A stretch of 7,970 nt of DNA from Marinilabiliales bacterium (lineage in GTDB: Bacteria; Bacteroidota; Bacteroidia; Bacteroidales; F082). The first letter of the stretch is position 1; every line of letters starts with the position of its first letter. Of this stretch, positions 6,883 to 7,970 are shown one piece after another. Below the pieces are notes generated by a model. The model was not told where the DNA came from and did no database searches. It worked only from the letters and a program-made list of their open reading frames with translations. Position numbers and translations under genes: made by a program. Location of the stretch: positions 1 to 7,970 of the forward strand of contig PKSW01000098.1 of NCBI GenBank assembly GCA_002869465.1, written 5' to 3'.

Positions 6883-7970
6883 ATGATCAAAGCTAAAGAG
6901 ATACATATTAGTGGATTGGTACAGGGTGTTGGTTTCAGGCCATTTATTTATCGACTGGCTTATGAATATGGTTTGAAAGGCTGCGTTGAAAATAACAATC
7001 TTGGTGTTACAATAATAGCTGAAGGCGCTGAATCGGCCATTGATCTCTTTATAAGTGACATTCCAAACAAAGCACCCTTGGCATCATCCATCGAGAGTAT
7101 TAACTCGAAAGAAATCCATATACAAAACTATGATGCATTTACTATTACAAAAAGCCAATCTGTTTCGGATGAAATTACCGAAGTTAGCCCGGATATCTCA
7201 GTTTGTGACGATTGTCTGGCTGATATGAAAAATCAAAAGCGAAGAATTGATTATCCATTCACCAACTGTACCAATTGCGGCCCTCGTTTTACCATCATTA
7301 AAGACCTCCCCTATGATCGTATTAAAACGACAATGAAAGTATTTGAAATGTGTCCTGAATGTAAAAAAGAATATTCAACCATTCTCGACAGGAGGTTTCA
7401 TGCACAACCGGTTGCCTGTGAGATTTGCGGACCCGAGTACAAGATGTACTTTGAAGGAAAAGAGATTACCAATATTCACTCAATCGTTGATCTGTGCGCT
7501 AATTTGCTGGAAGCAGGTAAAATAATAGCCATGAAAGGGCTTGGCGGATATCATTTGGTTTGTAATGCTTTCAACGAAGACAGCATTCAGCAGTTGCGGG
7601 TAAGAAAAAACCGCGAGGGAAAACCATTTGCAATCATGTTCCATGATGTTGAAAGTGCAAGTGAATACCTGTACATGAATAAGGAAGAAAATGATCTCTT
7701 AACCGGCTGGCGAAAACCGGTCACCTTACTAAAGATAAAAAAGGAAATAGCCCCTTCTATCAGCATTCAATTGGATACAGTGGGTGCCATGCTGCCTTAT
7801 ATGCCATTTCATCATATGCTGTTTGAAAAATTGAATATGTCTGCTATTGTGTTAACCAGCGGGAATATTTTCGATGAGCCGATCGTGATTGATGACGATG
7901 AAGCCCTGGCAAAACTTGGCCGTATCTCAGATGCAGTCATTACATACAATCGCGAAATCCACAACCGAAC
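6883..7970 (+). CDS. hypF: [NiFe] hydrogenase maturation carbamoyltransferase HypF (3' end outside window)
   Basis: The frame is open from the ATG at 6883 to the window edge, giving 362 residues, roughly the N-terminal half of a HypF of usual length (about 750). HypF uses carbamoyl phosphate and ATP to make the carbamoyl group that becomes cyanide on the iron of [NiFe] centres, acting with HypE. Residues 1-90 are an acylphosphatase-like domain with VQGVGFRPF (13-21), catalytic Arg19 and probably Asn37. Two zinc fingers follow: Cys108, Cys111, Cys129, Cys132 and Cys157, Cys160, Cys179, Cys182, the second containing RRFHAQPVAC. The YrdC-like domain begins near 205 (IIAMKGLGGYHLVCNA, RKNREGKPFAIM) and includes LTSGNIFDEPI (324-334). 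The C-terminal Kae1-like carbamoyltransferase domain is beyond the edge. No in-frame start lies upstream and this one sits correctly before the acylphosphatase motif. It is divergent from the hox operon it serves. Confidence 0.96.
   Translation, partial: MIKAKEIHISGLVQGVGFRPFIYRLAYEYGLKGCVENNNLGVTIIAEGAESAIDLFISDIPNKAPLASSIESINSKEIHIQNYDAFTITKSQSVSDEITEVSPDISVCDDCLADMKNQKRRIDYPFTNCTNCGPRFTIIKDLPYDRIKTTMKVFEMCPECKKEYSTILDRRFHAQPVACEICGPEYKMYFEGKEITNIHSIVDLCANLLEAGKIIAMKGLGGYHLVCNAFNEDSIQQLRVRKNREGKPFAIMFHDVESASEYLYMNKEENDLLTGWRKPVTLLKIKKEIAPSISIQLDTVGAMLPYMPFHHMLFEKLNMSAIVLTSGNIFDEPIVIDDDEALAKLGRISDAVITYNREIHNR

Noticed and set aside
7343..7525. 60-codon plus-strand frame within hypF
   Set aside because: It is out of frame with hypF, which spans the whole interval with intact zinc-finger and YrdC-like motifs.
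1..7970. CRISPR arrays, tRNA or rRNA genes, insertion sequences
   Set aside because: No regularly spaced repeats, RNA-gene-like folds or transposase motifs were noticed; nearly all of the window is accounted for by coding sequence.

Overview
The window looks like a chromosomal fragment from a member of the Bacteroidota. The base composition is AT-rich, start codons lack clear Shine-Dalgarno sequences, both strands of the divergent intergenic region carry a TAnnTTTG-type -7 element, and the left-edge gene resembles the small outer-membrane beta-barrel proteins common in that phylum. This placement is inferred from style and is not proven.

Layout. At the left edge (1-534, plus strand) is the C-terminal part of an outer-membrane beta-barrel protein. 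A strong hairpin terminator (567-592) separates it from a convergent six-gene minus-strand operon spanning 6740 down to 616. In transcription order the operon encodes HoxF (fused NuoE-like and NuoF-like diaphorase subunit), HoxU (iron-sulfur subunit), HoxY (small [NiFe] hydrogenase subunit), HoxH (large [NiFe] subunit), a HoxW-type maturation endopeptidase, and a dihydroorotate-dehydrogenase-like flavoprotein. Gaps between these genes are 1 to 27 bases, and the last pair overlaps by 4 bases. A 142-base divergent promoter region (6741-6882) lies upstream of hoxF. On its other side is hypF (6883 to the right edge, plus strand, truncated by the window), which supplies the cyanide-ligand precursor for [NiFe] active-site assembly.

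How the genes work together. HoxFUYH make a complete soluble, cytoplasmic, NAD(H)-linked [NiFe] hydrogenase of the group 3d type. HoxHY exchange H2 with protons and electrons, and HoxFU pass those electrons to or from NAD(H). HypF and the HoxW-type protease mature the large subunit. The core order FUYHW matches, from memory, the soluble hydrogenase operon of Cupriavidus necator. The gene after the protease differs: there it is hoxI, here it is a DHOD-like protein whose usual catalytic cysteine position is not a cysteine.

The system itself is of a known class. The points most worth a second look are the coupled DHOD-like gene, the degenerate [2Fe-2S] site in the NuoE-like part of HoxF, and a palindromic candidate operator between the two divergent promoters.
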